64,000 bases of DNA from the NCBI RefSeq assembly GCF_000003815.2, contig NC_049984.1:20651364-20715363 (forward strand), written 5' to 3'. Position 1 is the stretch's first letter; each line of letters begins with the position of its first letter. This document shows positions 1 through 36,300 of this stretch, one piece after another. The notes under the pieces were generated by a model. It did not search any database. It was not told where the DNA came from and saw only the letters and a list, made by a program, of their open reading frames with translations. A program made the translations under genes and the position numbers. This DNA is from Branchiostoma floridae (Eukaryota > Chordata > Leptocardii > Amphioxiformes > Branchiostomatidae).

Positions 1-1693
1 TTGAAGAAAATGTGCATGACTGTGCAATATTGATACGGCAAACATAAGACTGCAAAAGGCATTTTTCTGTTGGTACTAGAAGCCCATTTGAGAACCATGT
101 AGCTACTTAGGTATCATTACGCTATAGTGTTTTATCTTCTTGCCTGGTATATTTTAAAAAATTCCATAGAACAGTGAAGAAATGTTTTGTTTGTTGTTGA
201 CAGATTTGTACCTTACAACTTGAAGTCTGATTGCCAAAGAAACTGTCCAGATGTTGTATTCAGCATGGATTCCAAATGATGCATTTTACAATGAATAAAG
301 TCATTCTGCAGAGTCTCTTTTTTTGTCTTTCCAAAGCAATGTTGCTGTGTGTACAGGCAATTTGATTTCTCAATTACTGCTCTGGGAAAAATTGGGAGAA
401 GAAAAAACAAATTGTATGATATATAAAGTACATGTGGCAGAGATGTACCAACTTCCGAAGAGAGCAAAGTCCAAAAGCGTTGCAAGTTAGGGCGCACTGT
501 TTAACACAGCTCAAAATCAGAATTTACTCACGATAACGTCCTCAGTGTTTGCCAGTTGTAATGCGAAGGGTGAAGGGTCCATGAACAGTAAGAATGCCTT
601 CCTTATTCAAGTATGGTCTCTAGATGAATGTGTTAAAAATTTATTGATCAAAACTTGACCACTCTTTGGCAACTAGTGGTGGAGCGCCGTGAGTTCGAGC
701 GCGTAAAAAAGCGGGCATCTTAGGGCAGCCCCCATTATAATATTAAAGTAACGACCATTACTTTATCATGTCACGTTCATCGATTTAGTTGACGCAAGGA
801 CAGGCACCTTATCCAACACTGATAACCATAATTATTTCACGGACTGACAGAGGCTTGTATGTACTATGTTTTACAAGTTTTACCCCCGGTTAAAACAGGA
901 ACGAAAGATGCTTTCACTACCATTTTCCAAAAATGAAATAAGCTGGATATATCTTTACAGTCCCAAACAAGAAGGTCATTTGGTTCCATGGAGACTTGTC
1001 AGGAAGCAGCCTATTCGCTTAAGTACTAAGTATGATTTAAGTTTTTGTCCAACAATTAACGTTGCTGCCCCAGCCTTTAAAACATAAAAACATTGCAAAG
1101 TTGCTTGTTGAATAAAGTGAAGTCTGGCAAAGAAAAGAATCCATAATCCTTTCCAATTATTACAATTAAGAATATTGACAAATGCAAATTAATGAGGGCA
1201 AAATATTCTGTATTGTTTCTTGATAGTGGCGGCATTAAACACATCATTTCCACAAATATCATCTATGTTGGCATCATACATTAGCATCAACCCAATCTTG
1301 TTGTGAGCAGTCAACTTGGCCGTCACTACAGCCTTCTATGGACAAATGAACCGTTGACGAAAACTTCCAGTTTGAACATTATAGACTAGCGACAATTACT
1401 AATCTGAAACAGACACATTGGACCTACTACAATCATGTGTAAGGTTTTTGAAGGTTTTATGAATGACCTGAAATTTGAGAGTTGACTTCATTATTGTCAT
1501 AACAACTGCAAGCAGTGGCAGGACAAGAAAGAAAACAGTTCTGACATTTTTCTGCTGCATTGTACATGCTTTTCTTGCTTGTTAAACTGACATAGAAGTC
1601 GGAAAGTTGTAGTAGGCGATTTCTGAACAACAGCTGTGTCTGACCAGATTAGTCTTTATACTGAACTATGACAGAGGACCAGAGGGATTGACC
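1..1693. other. Sequence downstream of GOT2, no gene recognised
   Basis: AT-rich and unique-looking. Short open frames on both strands show no family motif or splice-consistent partner. Confidence 0.5.
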
Positions 1694-1695
1694 TT

Positions 1696-2121
1696 AGGCC
1701 ACACCGACTTAATTTTATGGATGACATCCAGGTGCGCATTGATTTTCACCTGTTCTAAAAAACAAAAAAAAACAGTGGCCTCAAGTCACCTAATAGCATT
1801 CCTGGTCAATCTGAATGTTATGCTTGCCAGAAGATCTGCTCCCCTGGGTAAGGGGGTATATAGTCTGAGCCTCAGTGCCCTCTTTAAACTAGAATGGCAC
1901 TAGAAACATGATTGAAATGGCAAAAATGGTCTCTTAGTCTTACAGACAGACTGGAGGCAGACATTAGACAAACCAAGCCTGGGGAGAATGGACTGAATGT
2001 TCTGTCCTGTGTTTTTTTGGGCGACATTTTTTTTTGCAGGATTTTTCATTTTTTCCGCCTTTGCCCATTAGTTTTTGGGATCTCCAGAGGATGTCATCCT
2101 TAAATTTAGTCAATGTGGCCC
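1696..2121. mobile_element. Harbinger-like MITE, old copy
   Basis: The left end TTAGGCCACACCGACTTAA...GGATGACATCC mirrors the right end GGATGTCATCC...GTCAATGTGGCC. The terminal 35 bases form an imperfect inverted repeat of the same type as the elements at 20088-22030 and 33924-34785. Non-coding. Confidence 0.65.
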
Positions 2122-2347
2122 TGGCAGGATGTCATTCAGTAGATTAAGGCTTACACATCGCTTAAATTACACATCACTTAAATAGTCTAAAACAATGTGT
2201 TTAGGCAGCCAAAAATGCAATAAACGTAATGTTATTTACTTTTGATACTGTCGAGTGATACCTGATTTGTGAACATCCTTTCAGGATCATTAAGGTATGG
2301 CATGTGGTAAGATTTAGAAGCCACAGTCTATTTTGAAGACTTGCATG

Positions 2348-2529
2348 TACAGTCAAACCTGTCTATAGCGGCCACTCAAGGGACCGGACAAATTTGGCCA
2401 CTATAAACAGGTGGCCTCTGTATAGAGGTGGCAACTTGTAGATAAAATACCCAAGGGACCGACAAAAAGTGGCCACTATGGACAGGTGGCCCCTCTGTAG
2501 AGGTGGCCCCTAATACAGGTTTGACTGTA
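2348..2529. mobile_element. Small MITE with ACAGTCAAACCTGT ends
   Basis: Perfect 14-bp terminal inverted repeat ACAGTCAAACCTGT next to TA on both sides. The interior repeats the phrase GTGGCC-ACTAT-AGAGGTGGCC several times. Half copies occur at about 19823-19915. Confidence 0.75.
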
Positions 2530-2952
2530 CTCCTTACATTACAAAAGATGCTAGTCTGCAAAGCTACCGATTCATTCCATAGCTGACTACCAAGTTCTTA
2601 AACCATTTGTTTTAACCACTGATATTTACTACATGTATGTATGTCTTTAATTACCATGCCATTGAGTCACAAAATCAATTCTGAGTCTTTCTGCATTCTT
2701 TTGTAACTCATGAAAATCACCATAAAAATGTCCCCACTTTCATTTTGCCTTTAGTGCAAAGGCAAATGTCCAAGGTTTGGTGCAGATACTGGAAACATTC
2801 TCCAGATCAAAATGATGCTTCATGTTTCCATTTAAAACAACTTTTTAAGCGTACTTTCCTAATTCTAACTGTTTACAACCAAACAATTTTAAGAAGTCAC
2901 CAGTTAACCCGCTTCTATACAAGAAATTACTTTCACCAATTCGGGGTGTAAT

Positions 2953-2958
2953 TTTATT
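2953..2958 (-). terminator. Possible GOT2 poly(A) signal
   Basis: AATAAA on the minus strand, 44 bases past the GOT2 stop. It is the nearest such hexamer, but would give a very short 3' UTR; a more distal site is possible. Confidence 0.35.
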
Positions 2959-3001
2959 GCATCAGGTCGCAAATATTTTTGGGTGAGAAGGACCGCTGTC
3001 T

Positions 3002-27178
<24,177 letters not shown>

Positions 27179-27376
27179 TGCTCTCTTCTTTATGCTTCTC
27201 CCCAATAGGCTAGTACAGGCATTAACTTCTCACGTTTCTTCTACAATCCCGTCCTTGCGTTGACTTTGCGCAGAGTCCCACACGGAAGGTCCGTCTAAAT
27301 CTGACGTGCTGTGCAGCAGCGCCGCCTGCCGGCCGGAAACACTTCCCCAGCATTCCAGACGAGTGTGGTGACCAAC
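27179..27376. promoter_or_regulatory. Divergent GOT2/ENY2 promoter
   Basis: The two start codons face away from each other across 198 bp. The interval is richer in G+C and CpG than the flanking introns and has no TATA box that I can see. It carries CCAAT at 27202-27206, TGACGT at 27302-27307 (CRE half-site) and an ETS-like CCGGAA at 27333-27338. Housekeeping genes with this spacing often share one bidirectional promoter; that they do here is inference. Confidence 0.75.
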
Positions 27377-27384
27377 ATGGCGGA
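27377..27384 (+). CDS. ENY2: ENY2 exon 1, 8 coding nt
   Basis: ATG GCG GA followed by GTAAGT. Joined to exon 2 it reads [12 protein letters not shown], the expected length and character for the ENY2 N-terminus. No other ATG fits upstream of exon 2. Confidence 0.85.
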
Positions 27385-30300
27385 GTAAGTACAGAAAAGT
27401 ATTAGTGCTCTTTCTTTTTGAGGCTACCAACTTCAGCATGCTGAGGACTTTGTAGCCTATGAACCGACAGTAGTTTCACCTATATTACTCTAGAAATGTT
27501 ACTTTCACTTTTGATACTGCAGAAATCCTACCTAACCGAAGAACTCTAACAGACAGGCTTGTTCGCCACATCGTGAGATCGAGAGTCATGCATAATTTTT
27601 GGCCCACAGCTCCAATTATTTCTTGCTGGTGGTGCGTACCTAAAGCCCGGACTTGGAATTGGACCTAAAAATGTTTAGGTCCATGTCCAAAAAAACCCTA
27701 AATGTCCGAAGCCAAGTCCAGACTTGCAAAAAGCAATCTGTCAGTTATATTCCCTTGTTTTGTTCTAAACCATCTAAAACCTTCCCTAAACGGGTTTACG
27801 GAAAAGGCTGGCCTGTCTACCTGGGCTGGCTCCATGAGATTTCCCCGCAAAGACGTTTCCCCGTCGGATTTTTTTTGGAGTTTCCCCCGTCGTCTTGGAT
27901 CTTTCCCCGTCGTCTTTTTCCCCGTCGTCATTGGGGCATTCCCCGTCTGGTCTTTTCAACAGATATTCATTGGTATTCACGGATCAGTCTGGTGTCTGGT
28001 GTTTTCTCCGTCTACGTCTATAGCGTTAGGTGTTGAAATATATTGTTATATTGCAATCCATACTACTTTAGTATTATACAGTGGATTCCAATTATTCGTA
28101 TTACGCCTTTTTGGATAATTCGGGTAATTGCATAGAATTGCGAAATCCCAAACCATTTGCCATTCATTCTATTGTATAAGACTTCGCAGAATTGGATAAC
28201 CCCCGGTCTCAAACTTCGGGTTTTTGGATAGAATTACGTCAAATTATAGCGAATAAAATGGGAAAATATACGCTAAAACTTACAAAATGAGGACAAAATC
28301 AACCAACAACTGTATGTATGAAGGCATTAAAGCATGAAAAGTTCGATCTTTTGCTGGCTATTTAGTGATGTTGTAGATTCAAACAGTTGACGTTCCATTC
28401 GTTCAAAACAGTTCTGTAAGTTATTAATAACTACTGCTTTGACTACTACTGCTCTAGATGAACAAATGTCTGATTCAAAAGTTTTGTAAATGAAGTTCCG
28501 TATCGTATGTGTGGTGTTTGTGTCTTGCGTAGTAGTAATCCTATATTCGCCCCCCTCCCGGCTTCCTTCGGGGCGTTAGTGGCCCAACTTCGGACTGTTG
28601 GATACTTCGGACTATTGGATAAAATGCGCTGACAAATGAGCTATCCAAATAAGCGAATTCCACTGTAGTATGGATTTTCAATATGTTTTTGCTTTGTCTC
28701 TTCTCCTGCTCCTGTCAAATCAATCCTGTTAAATTTGATTCAACTTTTTCATTTTTGGGCAAAATGATCTGAAACTTGTCATTGAGGTAGGGTTAGCAAA
28801 TACCCCCAGACTCCTTTTTTGATAGATGCCTTAGAAATTATGTTTTTTTTGTCCTTTTTTGAATAGACCAAATATGTATATTTTTTGGGCCCCTCCGCCC
28901 TCAGGTATATATTACAACCTAATATATAACCTGAAATTTGGCACAGAGGTGCATTGGGCATATGAGTATAGGAACCCATCAACACTTCCTTCACTGAGGT
29001 CACTTGAAAAATTAGTTATTTGGAGGGTTTTGGCCATTTTTGACTAAAATGTATATTTTTGGCTCCTATGCCCTTGTATAGAAACCAAATAACCTTAAAT
29101 TTGGTACAGAAGTGCATTGAACATGTGCTCACAGGACCCCATGGACACATTCTCCATAGATTACTTCAAAAGTTAGTTATTTGGGGGGGGGGGCAATTTT
29201 TTTCTCTAAAAATGTATATCTTTGGCTCCTATGCCCTTGCATTGAAACCAAATGACCTGAAATTTGGTACAGAGGGGCATTGGCATACATGTTTGACCAC
29301 AGGACCTTACAAACACTTATTCTATAGGTCACTTCAAAAATGATTTATTTTCTAACTAAAAATGTACATTTTTGGCTCCTATGCCCTTGAAATGAACAGG
29401 ACCAATCTTCAGTCATTATAGAGAGTCAAGTTATTGTGTGTGGTGAATACCCGGTGTGGATAACTGGCTTCTATGTAACAGTGTTTATCGGTGTTTCCAC
29501 AAGCATACTGGCGGGGAATGCTCCAACAAGGACGGGGAATTCTCTAACGGGGAATGCCCCATATGATGACGGGGAATAGTCCAGACGGGGAATCCCCATG
29601 ACGGCGGGGAATCATCTTTGACAACGGGGAATGCTCCAAAAAAATCTGACGGGGAAACCTCTTTGCGGGGAAATCTCCAGTTACCCCTGGGCTGCTTACC
29701 TGGGCTGTCTACCTGGGCTGGCTATCACGTCAGGCTACTTGGACCAACGAAAGCCCATTGGGACACAGCCTTTTCCGTAAACCCTCCATAAACAGTGAAG
29801 TTTGCACTAGAAAAAGTAAAAAAACAGGTCATGTTTACACTGGCTGTCTATCATTTTCATGTATTTTTCACATTGCATTTCAATTCATGCTAACATGCAA
29901 TTTTATATGCACCATCCCCCCCTCCCCCTAAAAAAAATGCACATAAGCAATGATGGGTTCAGGTCCGGACTTTAACGTTTAAGTCCGGAATTGAACCCGA
30001 ACTGCTGGACCTGAATCCGGACTTGAACCTGAACCTCTATTTCGAGCCCTGCTGACGGAGCGAACTGTTTTAGTCATCATTGAGCACCACATGTATGGGT
30101 CATTATTTGTCATAATCATACATTTTGTTTAGGCAGAGGCGGCGGCACCATTTTTTAGTTGTGGGGCGAAATTTAGTAATATACAATATCACTAAATCGA
30201 GGGCCGAAGGCCCGAGGCGTCGCGCCGGAGGCGTGACCCATCTAGGGGGTTCCGGGGGCATGCACCCCCGGAAAATTTTCAAATCTAAGCCCTCTGAAAC

Positions 30301-33300
30301 GCTATTTCCTGCATTTTGAGAGGCAAATTTTGCTGCCAGAATAAGCTATCTTCAATGGCATTTGTATCAAAAATACACATAGTTTTAGCTTTAGTTATTG
30401 AGGGCGACGCCCCCAACATATATTCACCATTTCGAGTGGGAAGGCACAAGCCGTTGCAAGGTAGTTTCTGGGAAATTTTGAAATCTAGACCCTCTGAAAC
30501 ACCATTTCCTGCATTTTGAGGGACACATTTTGCTGACAGACTAAGCTGAATTTAATGACACTTCTAGTTAAGAAAACCATTTTTGAGGGTGACGGCCCAC
30601 GCCCCAACATTTTTACACTACCTCGTTGTGAGCCCCGAAGACGCAAGCCGTCGCAAGGGAGCTCTGGAGAAATTTTGAAATCAGAACACTTTAAATGCCA
30701 TTTACTGCATTTGAGGGGAACATTTCGCTTGCAAACAAAGCTAAGTTTGATAATGAAACTTTTAATAGTATAATTCTAATAAGTATAATTCTTCGGTCCT
30801 TTGAAATTTTTAAATCTGGACCCTCTGAAACGTCATTTGTTGCATTTTCAGGGTAAACTTTTGCAAGTAGACTAGCGGGATATGATGATTTCCATTAGTG
30901 AAAATATACACAATGGTTTCAGCTTGATTTTGTGTGTTTCAGCCCCCACAACCTATTTTTTGTGGGGGCGACCGCCCCCACTGCCCCCACGGTGCCGCCG
31001 CCACTGTTAGGTGTACTCTCATGTCCCTAATAAACGTACCGGGACGTTTATTTTTTTCAGCCTCACAATCCACCCGGTACGTTCTTATTTTGGACGGTAC
31101 GTTTATTTTTTTTTCTGAAAATTGGGGCTTTGCTTAGCCAGGACCCTCAAAGAATTGAAGTTTTTGGGGTTTCTGCCCATATTTCCGCTGTATTTTTGCT
31201 CAAAATTCCCTATTTTTCGGGTGAAACGGCGCGGATTTCCATGAGCGTGTATGCGTACGCGGTTACTCTTTCGGTGATTTCGGTCGATCTCGCTATGACG
31301 CTACGAAGTAAATGTTGTTCTTGGGGGAAAATAAAACACCACACTGACATTTTGAAATACAATTTTTACATAAATAACTTTTAGTTTTAATTTAGTAGTA
31401 GTTTATAGTCTCTGTTTACATCGTAAACCAGCACCTTGCACGAGGAATTTCCGGTCTTGTGGTCCCATGCGCTTTCGGCAGCGAGCCGGAAGAGTCGTTC
31501 ACATAATAAATGCTGGACGTAAAAATAACAACTATAACTTCGTCTCCCTTGTGATATGAGTTTTGACGCCGCAAATTCTCCCAAACGACAGGTATTCGTC
31601 GGTAAAAACAGCAAGTTCATAATCATTTCTAAGCATCAAGCCGCCACAAATTCCTTTGTAGATGCATGTGCCATTATGCCGAGATGGTCACGTCAAAATA
31701 AAACTTTCTTTATGTAGGCTTATTTCTTTGACAAAAATCAACCTTAGTCTAGTTTTCACATAACTAACTTTCATTTAATAGATTTTAATCGTTTTTATAC
31801 CGTAATCACTGTATTTTATGCTACACATCAGAAATCTTGTTGCGATATTTTACCTTGGTAAAAGTGGAGTCGTCCACTGACCCCTAGTGACCTTGTTTAT
31901 CAGCTGCAGCGACGCCATGTTCGAGAGAAACGCAAAGACGGAGATTTCCATTTTTGGCCCGCGGAATACGAAAATTGGGACAGCTTACATGCATTTCAAG
32001 AACCTAAAACATCAGATACATGAACGGACGGTCTATTTGTAAAATCTGCCCATATAGCCTTCCAGTCTGCACAGAAATGACGATGTAGAGAAGGGTAGAA
32101 GTGCAAAGAGTCTGAGATGAGAAAAAAAACGCCACGTGAATTCAACAACACTTCGCATAAAATCACATAATTTTGTATAATGTTTCCTTTATTCAATGTC
32201 TCCTTCATAAAGAGTCCAAGTTGAACCGACATTTTGCTGATGTAGTACAGAAAAAAAAGTGATTCCCTCGTGGATAATTTACTATTTAGCGCAGCGTAAC
32301 GCGGCCGGCCACGCGGCAGTGTTGGCGGCCGGACTGAAAATCGTCTGGCCGCGACCGCATTCGACAGGTGACCGCTATAGACTATTTCTTCATGCTTACT
32401 GCTAGTAGGTCAACGGGAAAAATCCAAGGGACCGACGAAAACTGACCGCATGGCCAGTTACGTGGCCCCTATACTCAGGTGACCCTATGGCAGGTTCCAC
32501 TGCGAATTTCAACTTACCCTTTATTAAAAAATTGAGAAAACATCATGATTCGAACAAGATATCTATAGTTCTTCAGCTCATCATTTATAGAACTAACTGA
32601 TGTGGTTCTTAGGCATAAATGAATAAAAAGACCTACCTGCTTATCATCTCCTTTTCTTTGGACAGAAGTAGCATGGTCACAGTTAAATACATGTCAATTT
32701 GGTAATTTTCCGGGGGGTATGTTTATTCCGGGGGGTACGTTTATTAGATATTGACGATTTGTCCGGGGGGTATGTTTATTCCGGAGGGTATGTTTATTAG
32801 GGACATGAGAGTAGGTGTGTTCAGACATTATTTAGGTGGTAATAGCCTCTTTGTTTTACTCGGGTTCACAACCCCAATAAGGAGGTGAAGTCTGCCATAT
32901 GTGATTGTTTCACTTTAGCATTCTACGTATATGTCACAGTAGAGATCACGATCCAGTAGAATCGCCGATTCTCCTAGGAGAGATCGCGATCGGAGCTGGT
33001 CCTAGGGTCCTACATGTACAATACTGTTATTCCTACATTGATGATACAGTTGTATATTCAACACCACTTGTAGCAAAGTTGTCTCTTATCTATGTTTATT
33101 AATGAGTCACCTTTTTCTTGTAGTTCTGAAAGGCGAATCAAAGATGCTCAGATGCGTGCCACTATCAATCAGAAGCTAGTGGAGACAGGAGAGCGGGAGA
33201 GGTAAGGTTTCTGTTCTCATTAGTACTGTAGAACCACTTTGACTGGATTTTTGGTGACGCCTCAGGGGGTAGCCTAATAGTATAATGTGCGTCCGTTTGA

Positions 33301-36300
33301 CAAGAATTCCCAAAATTCCGCAGGCATGTCAGGAATTTTTCCTCGCCTGCGTAGTTGCAGCATCCCTGTAGAGGGGAATAACTCAGGAATGCCATATGGG
33401 TTGGCAGATCTTCATGATATTTGGAATGTAGATCGCTTCAGAGATGCCTTACATAATTAGATGCTAATCTTGCAAATTGGGCTAATTTGCATAATCAATG
33501 TCATGTTAGAATACTAAAAAAAACCATATGTAACTCAAAAAGAGAAAAACATCAGGCTTTTACTGTTAAGTATATATCCGATTGGCAAAAATTCCTGCAA
33601 TTCCACAGCAATTCATCCACACATGCGCAATTGCACCATCCTTTTCGAAGGGAATAACTTGGGAAGGGGTTGACAGATCATCGTGATTTTTATAATTATG
33701 TAGATAACTTCGGAGATACCTTCCATATGTAAGGGCTATTGATACAAACCAGGGGCTAATTTGCATGATTAGGATCAAATCAGTGCAGCCTTTAAAGTTT
33801 AATATCAAGGACAAACATACGTTGTTTTTTCTTATTTCATTCTTAGATATTCTCCATGAAGGAGATATTCAATTTATTAGTAACTTCTTTGGTTTGTTGT
33901 TTTTTTCTTTCATTCTTTGGTTAGGCCACGTTGATTTGATTATATGGATGACATCCGCGCTCGCACCAATTTTCGGCCATTTCCAAAAAAAAAAAAGTTT
34001 TCGACCACACAATAAATTGTGCAAAGCAGCTATAAAATGAGCACAAATATTCCGTAGATTGAAAAAAAAGTATCAGAAAACAGATACCTAATGCCACAGA
34101 ATGCCAAAATGAATCTAAAGTCAAAGAATAAGATGTGAAAGGACAGACAGAAAAAAAATCTATTGTTGGTTGGGGGAGGTACCAGTACAGAAAATTCAGG
34201 TCCAGAGGATCATTTCCAGGTCCGGACATGAACCTGGACCTGATTGTCTGTGGAAACTTGAGAACTGGCAATACTCAAAACAATGGTAATTGGTCAATTT
34301 TGCTACAAAGGAATCTGTTTGGTGTATTATTGGACTCCCACTGCATTTTAAAACCCTATCTCCATGTAATAAAGGCTAACTGTCTCTGTACCTTTGACTG
34401 TAGAAACTTGGTGCAATTGACTATAAACTCTACTTGACTTCGCTCTTGTTGTCTTCTTGGCCCCCCGGTTAGACCCCAAATCGCTGCCGACATAGTTTGT
34501 AATTGGCGAAACCTGTTCCTCTGGTTTTTTTTTCAGGTCTGTTTTTTTTCGGATTGGTCCAAGAAGAAAAAAATGTTTTGCACCCATATGATGTACTGGT
34601 CACTACACCTAACTGTTGGTATACCATACTATGTGTGTTTAATCCTATGTTCAACCTTCCTGGCCACTTTGATTTCATACTGAAGGCAACTTTTTTTTTT
34701 TGCCAAACTTTTTTTTTATTCGCTCGCTCGCATCAGTTTTGGAGTTCCCGGAGGATGTCATCCATATAATCAAATCAACATGGCCTTACTCTTATGTCCC
34801 AAATAATCATACCCCCCAGTGTAAACTGCATGTGTCCATCAGTCCAAGGGAAAGAATATAAGCAGGAACATTCTTTTTATTTATTTATAGTAAATATTGT
34901 ATAGATAATGAACAGAATAGCCATAGATATCTTGTTTGAATTATAATCTTTTCTCCATTTTGTAATAGTAATAAAAGTTATATAAAAAATACATTTCCAG
35001 CATCCCTAATGTTGAAAAATTGGGCATAGGTTCCCCACTATGACCCCTAACTGGGGACCAATGGTGCTTTCAAATTCAACATGTGAAAATGTACATCGTC
35101 ATGGTACATGCATTTTCTACTAGGAACCTGAAGCAAGTGATCAATGAAAATTGTTGTATATTATTTACAATTACTGACATGTAATTAAGGGTTAATGACC
35201 CGCCCCAAGGTGTATATGGTGTCATTACGTCTGGTTCTTTGCTATAACCACAAAAAAAAACCATTGCTCCTCAAATTAAACAAGAAACTTTGGTCATGTT
35301 GGTATCAATTTAAAGGTGCGGAACTGGGCTATCGCAATGTGGGGTTAACTAATGGAATCAAGGTGAACTGCAAAAAAGACAAACACAAATAAAAGGACAA
35401 AAAAATGTTTCAAAGGCTACAGAGTTCACTGTCATTTTGGAATGCACAAAATATCTACAAAAATATTGGGCAAAACCTGTAGATGTGAAAAAGTATCAAC
35501 ATTGTGTAGTTCTGAGGTCTTCTTGCCAATTAATTATCAGAAACACGCTAATTGCTTTTTAAGTATCCATTGTTCTAAACAACTGATACTCTCGGAGGGG
35601 AGTCCCAACCTTGGGTGTGAAGAAGAGATCTCTTTAAGTTCCCCATTGCTCCTGAAGGAGTTCTCTTATTCTGGGAACAGATCTCTTTCAGGTCTCTACA
35701 AGGCTTGTCCTTTGTACTGAGTGCTCTCCTGTCCGATCGAGCACTCAAAGAGATTTATCGCTCTACTAGTGCAAGGGGTCGAATCAGTTACAAATGTATC
35801 TGCAAAAGCCGTATCTACTAGAATAACGCATTCTAGGGTGAACTGTGGTTCAACTCTTTTCTCCATTCCTGACTCATCATTGCTGACATCTGACATCTGA
35901 TTTTATGACTTACAAGTTACAACCTGGCACGGATAACGACTATGAGTGTGGATATGATTTTGATTTGATAATGAATTTGTCATAAGGTATGTACATGATT
36001 GTATTGTGTGTTCAGTGTTCTCACCAGGCCTTTTCAGCATAGCGGGCCGATACGCTGTGGGCTGGAAAAATGACGCTGTAAAAAGCCCGCTACGCTGTAT
36101 TTTCACCCAGCGTAGCGGCAAAAAAATGGGGGAAAACTGGAAAAATACCGTAGTAAAAATGCGAAAGCACGTGCCAAGCACGCGCCTCCGCTGTTTCAGG
36201 AAGTTTCAGCTCGAAGGGAGGTGTTTTACAGCACCCCGCGTACCGCTATCTCGCAGCCCCCACCCAGGACCGCCCCTTGCGCGGCGTGCGTTCTGTACTG

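Larger units (their letters stand above)
27792..29784. mobile_element. Mutator-like TIR element, nested level 2
   Basis: Ends GGGTTTACGGAAAAGGCTG and CAGCCTTTTCCGTAAACCC are inverted repeats, flanked by 9-bp duplications TCCCTAAAC (27783-27791) and TCCATAAAC (29785-29793). The subterminal arms carry many TTCCCCGTC / GACGGGGAA words. No transposase. The sister element is at 36628-37637. The Mutator class is inferred from the 9-10 bp duplications. Confidence 0.8.
27640..30052. mobile_element. AGGTCC-type hAT-like element hosting nested insertions
   Basis: Blocks rich in GGACCT/AGGTCC lie at 27648-27725 and 29955-30040; the right end TATTTCGAGCCCTG resembles the terminus of 61859-62287. The 27792-29784 element sits between. 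The left terminus is not intact. Confidence 0.55.
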
